From Rhizobium sp. BK196 (GTDB taxonomy: Bacteria; Pseudomonadota; Alphaproteobacteria; Rhizobiales; Rhizobiaceae), in the NCBI RefSeq assembly GCF_014193255.1, contig NZ_JACHZB010000004.1, positions 248,001-312,000 on the forward strand: 64,000 nucleotides of DNA. Reading direction: 5' to 3'. Below the pieces are notes generated by a model. The model was not told where the DNA came from, ran no database searches, and worked only from the letters and a program-made list of their open reading frames with translations. This document shows positions 63,037 to 64,000 of this stretch, one piece after another. Position 1 is the stretch's first letter. Every line of letters begins with the position of its first letter. The translations under genes were made by a program, and so were the position numbers.

Positions 63037-64000
63037 TCAGTTTGCAGTCGATTCCGCCGGCCGATCATCGTTTCCGTCGCCAATAAGCGATGCGTCACCG
63101 TCCGCCTTGGCACGGCGGCGGATTGCCTGGCGCTTGCGGGTGATGCGCACCCGCTTGATGCGGCGCGGATCGGCATCGAGAATGTGAAATTCGAAATCCG
63201 GCAGGGCCTGAACGACTTCTCCGCGCACGGGAATGCGTCCCAGTGCCGAGAAGATCAGGCCGCCGAGCGTATCGACCTCGTCGATCTGCTCATTGATGTC
63301 GAAATCGGGACCGATGGCTTCGGCAATCTCCTCGAGTTCGACGCGTGCGTCGGCAACGAAGACGTCTTCCGAAACACGTTTGAACATGACTTCCTCATCG
63401 TCATGTTCATCATCGATATCGCCGATGACCATCTCCACAATGTCTTCATGCGAGGCGAGGCCGTCAGTGCCGCCATATTCGTCAATGACCAGTGCCATCT
63501 GTGTGCGGTTCACCTGCATGCGGCGCAGAAGATCGGACGCCAGCATCGAAGGCGGCACGAAGAGGATCTGCCTGATAATGCCAGTCTCGGCGAGCGTCTT
63601 CTGAAGGTCGACTCGTCCGAGATCGAAATTCGGTTTAGCCGAACGCGGCGCCTTCTGGATATTCTCCGGCGAAACCTCGATAGCCGGTGCGCCCGCCGCA
63701 GGCTTCGTGCCGCTGCGGCGCTTGTTGCGCGCTTGCTTGGCAACGTAGGAAAGAAGGTCGCGGATATGCACCATGCCGCGCGGGTCGTCGAGCGTTTCGG
63801 CATAGACCGGCATGCGCGAACGGCCGCTTTCCTCGAACAGGATCATCAGTTCGCCGATGGTGATGTTCTGGTCGACCGCCTCGATATCGGCACGTGGCAC
63901 CATCACGTCGGCAACGCGCACTTCGCGGAAGCGCAGGATGTTATGAAGCATTGCTCGCTCATCGGGCGAAAAGGCATCGGCTGCAGCCGGATCGGTCATC
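63037..64000 (-). CDS. CBS-domain hemolysin-family protein (CorC/TlyC-like), partial at edge
   Basis: At least 321 residues are visible. The central part holds two CBS repeats (MVPRADIEAVDQNITIGELM; VPPSMLASDLLRRMQVNRTQ), and the C-terminal CorC_HlyC domain contains EDVFVADARVELEEIAEAIG. The first visible ATG (MTDPAAADAFSPDERAMLHN) is probably internal, because family members have a longer N-terminus ending in ...DERAMLHNILRFREVRV. The gene runs off the right edge of the window. It lies upstream of lnt, the usual neighbour (ybeY-corC-lnt). A role in Mg/Co efflux or cell-wall physiology is family-level inference. Confidence 0.9.
   Translation of the reverse strand, partial: MTDPAAADAFSPDERAMLHNILRFREVRVADVMVPRADIEAVDQNITIGELMILFEESGRSRMPVYAETLDDPRGMVHIRDLLSYVAKQARNKRRSGTKPAAGAPAIEVSPENIQKAPRSAKPNFDLGRVDLQKTLAETGIIRQILFVPPSMLASDLLRRMQVNRTQMALVIDEYGGTDGLASHEDIVEMVIGDIDDEHDDEEVMFKRVSEDVFVADARVELEEIAEAIGPDFDINEQIDEVDTLGGLIFSALGRIPVRGEVVQALPDFEFHILDADPRRIKRVRITRKRQAIRRRAKADGDASLIGDGNDDRPAESTAN

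Overview
The window is chromosomal DNA from an alphaproteobacterium of the Rhizobiaceae, most likely the genus Rhizobium. The base composition is about 60% G+C. The genes include a rhizobial-type phospholipid N-methyltransferase (pmtA), a PraR/PhrR-type regulator beside metK, a dnaA downstream of rpsT, an alphaproteobacterial SOS box (GTTC-N7-GTTC) and clustered CcrM (GANTC) sites. Most genes are housekeeping. There are no transposases, phage genes, tRNAs, rRNAs or CRISPR arrays.

Layout. 0.3-6 kb: uppP, a 50-residue secreted peptide, an NDUFA9-like epimerase, a compact minus-strand unit pmtA / histidine phosphatase / pyrF / DUF1330, then dnaN. 6.3-11 kb: rsmI-yraN, a cupin, gshB, and comM behind a LexA box. 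11-19 kb: cysK, a LysE exporter, dps, a DMT transporter with a divergent Lrp regulator, dut with an acetyltransferase, prfC, a scrap of a LysR gene, and ridA with a divergent Lrp regulator sharing a palindrome. 19-26 kb: otsB-otsA, an S10 peptidase, an MFS transporter with a FadR-type regulator broken by an in-frame UGA, and a 23-codon peptide gene resembling PqqA. 26-33.6 kb: a class II glutamine amidotransferase, coaBC, oxidoreductases, two LysR regulators, an MFS transporter and a GFA-family protein.

33.6-40.9 kb is the most unusual part: a tightly packed six-gene minus-strand operon. It encodes a HAL-family lyase whose MIO triad is absent, a dihydroorotase-family amidohydrolase, an M20 carbamoylase, a DUF917 protein, a TfoX-N protein and a urocanase homologue whose signature cysteine and catalytic loop are altered. 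Together these fit a route from ergothioneine or an S-methyl/thio-histidine betaine through thiourocanate, thiohydantoin propionate, hydantoin propionate and N-carbamoylglutamate to glutamate. Ordinary histidine utilisation fits poorly.

41-64 kb returns to core functions: ubiE-ubiB (quinone synthesis), mutM, an enoyl-CoA hydratase, rpsT, dnaA with an 850-bp leader, a saccharopine dehydrogenase-like protein, a LysR/DMT pair, hemW-rdgB-VOC, rph, hrcA-grpE (protein quality control), a nucleoside hydrolase, a heat-shock-promoter-driven hsp20 with a DUF1150 gene, metK-trmB, a praR-like regulator, lnt and a CBS-domain (CorC/TlyC-type) protein cut by the right edge. All calls rest on reading the sequence; no database search was run.
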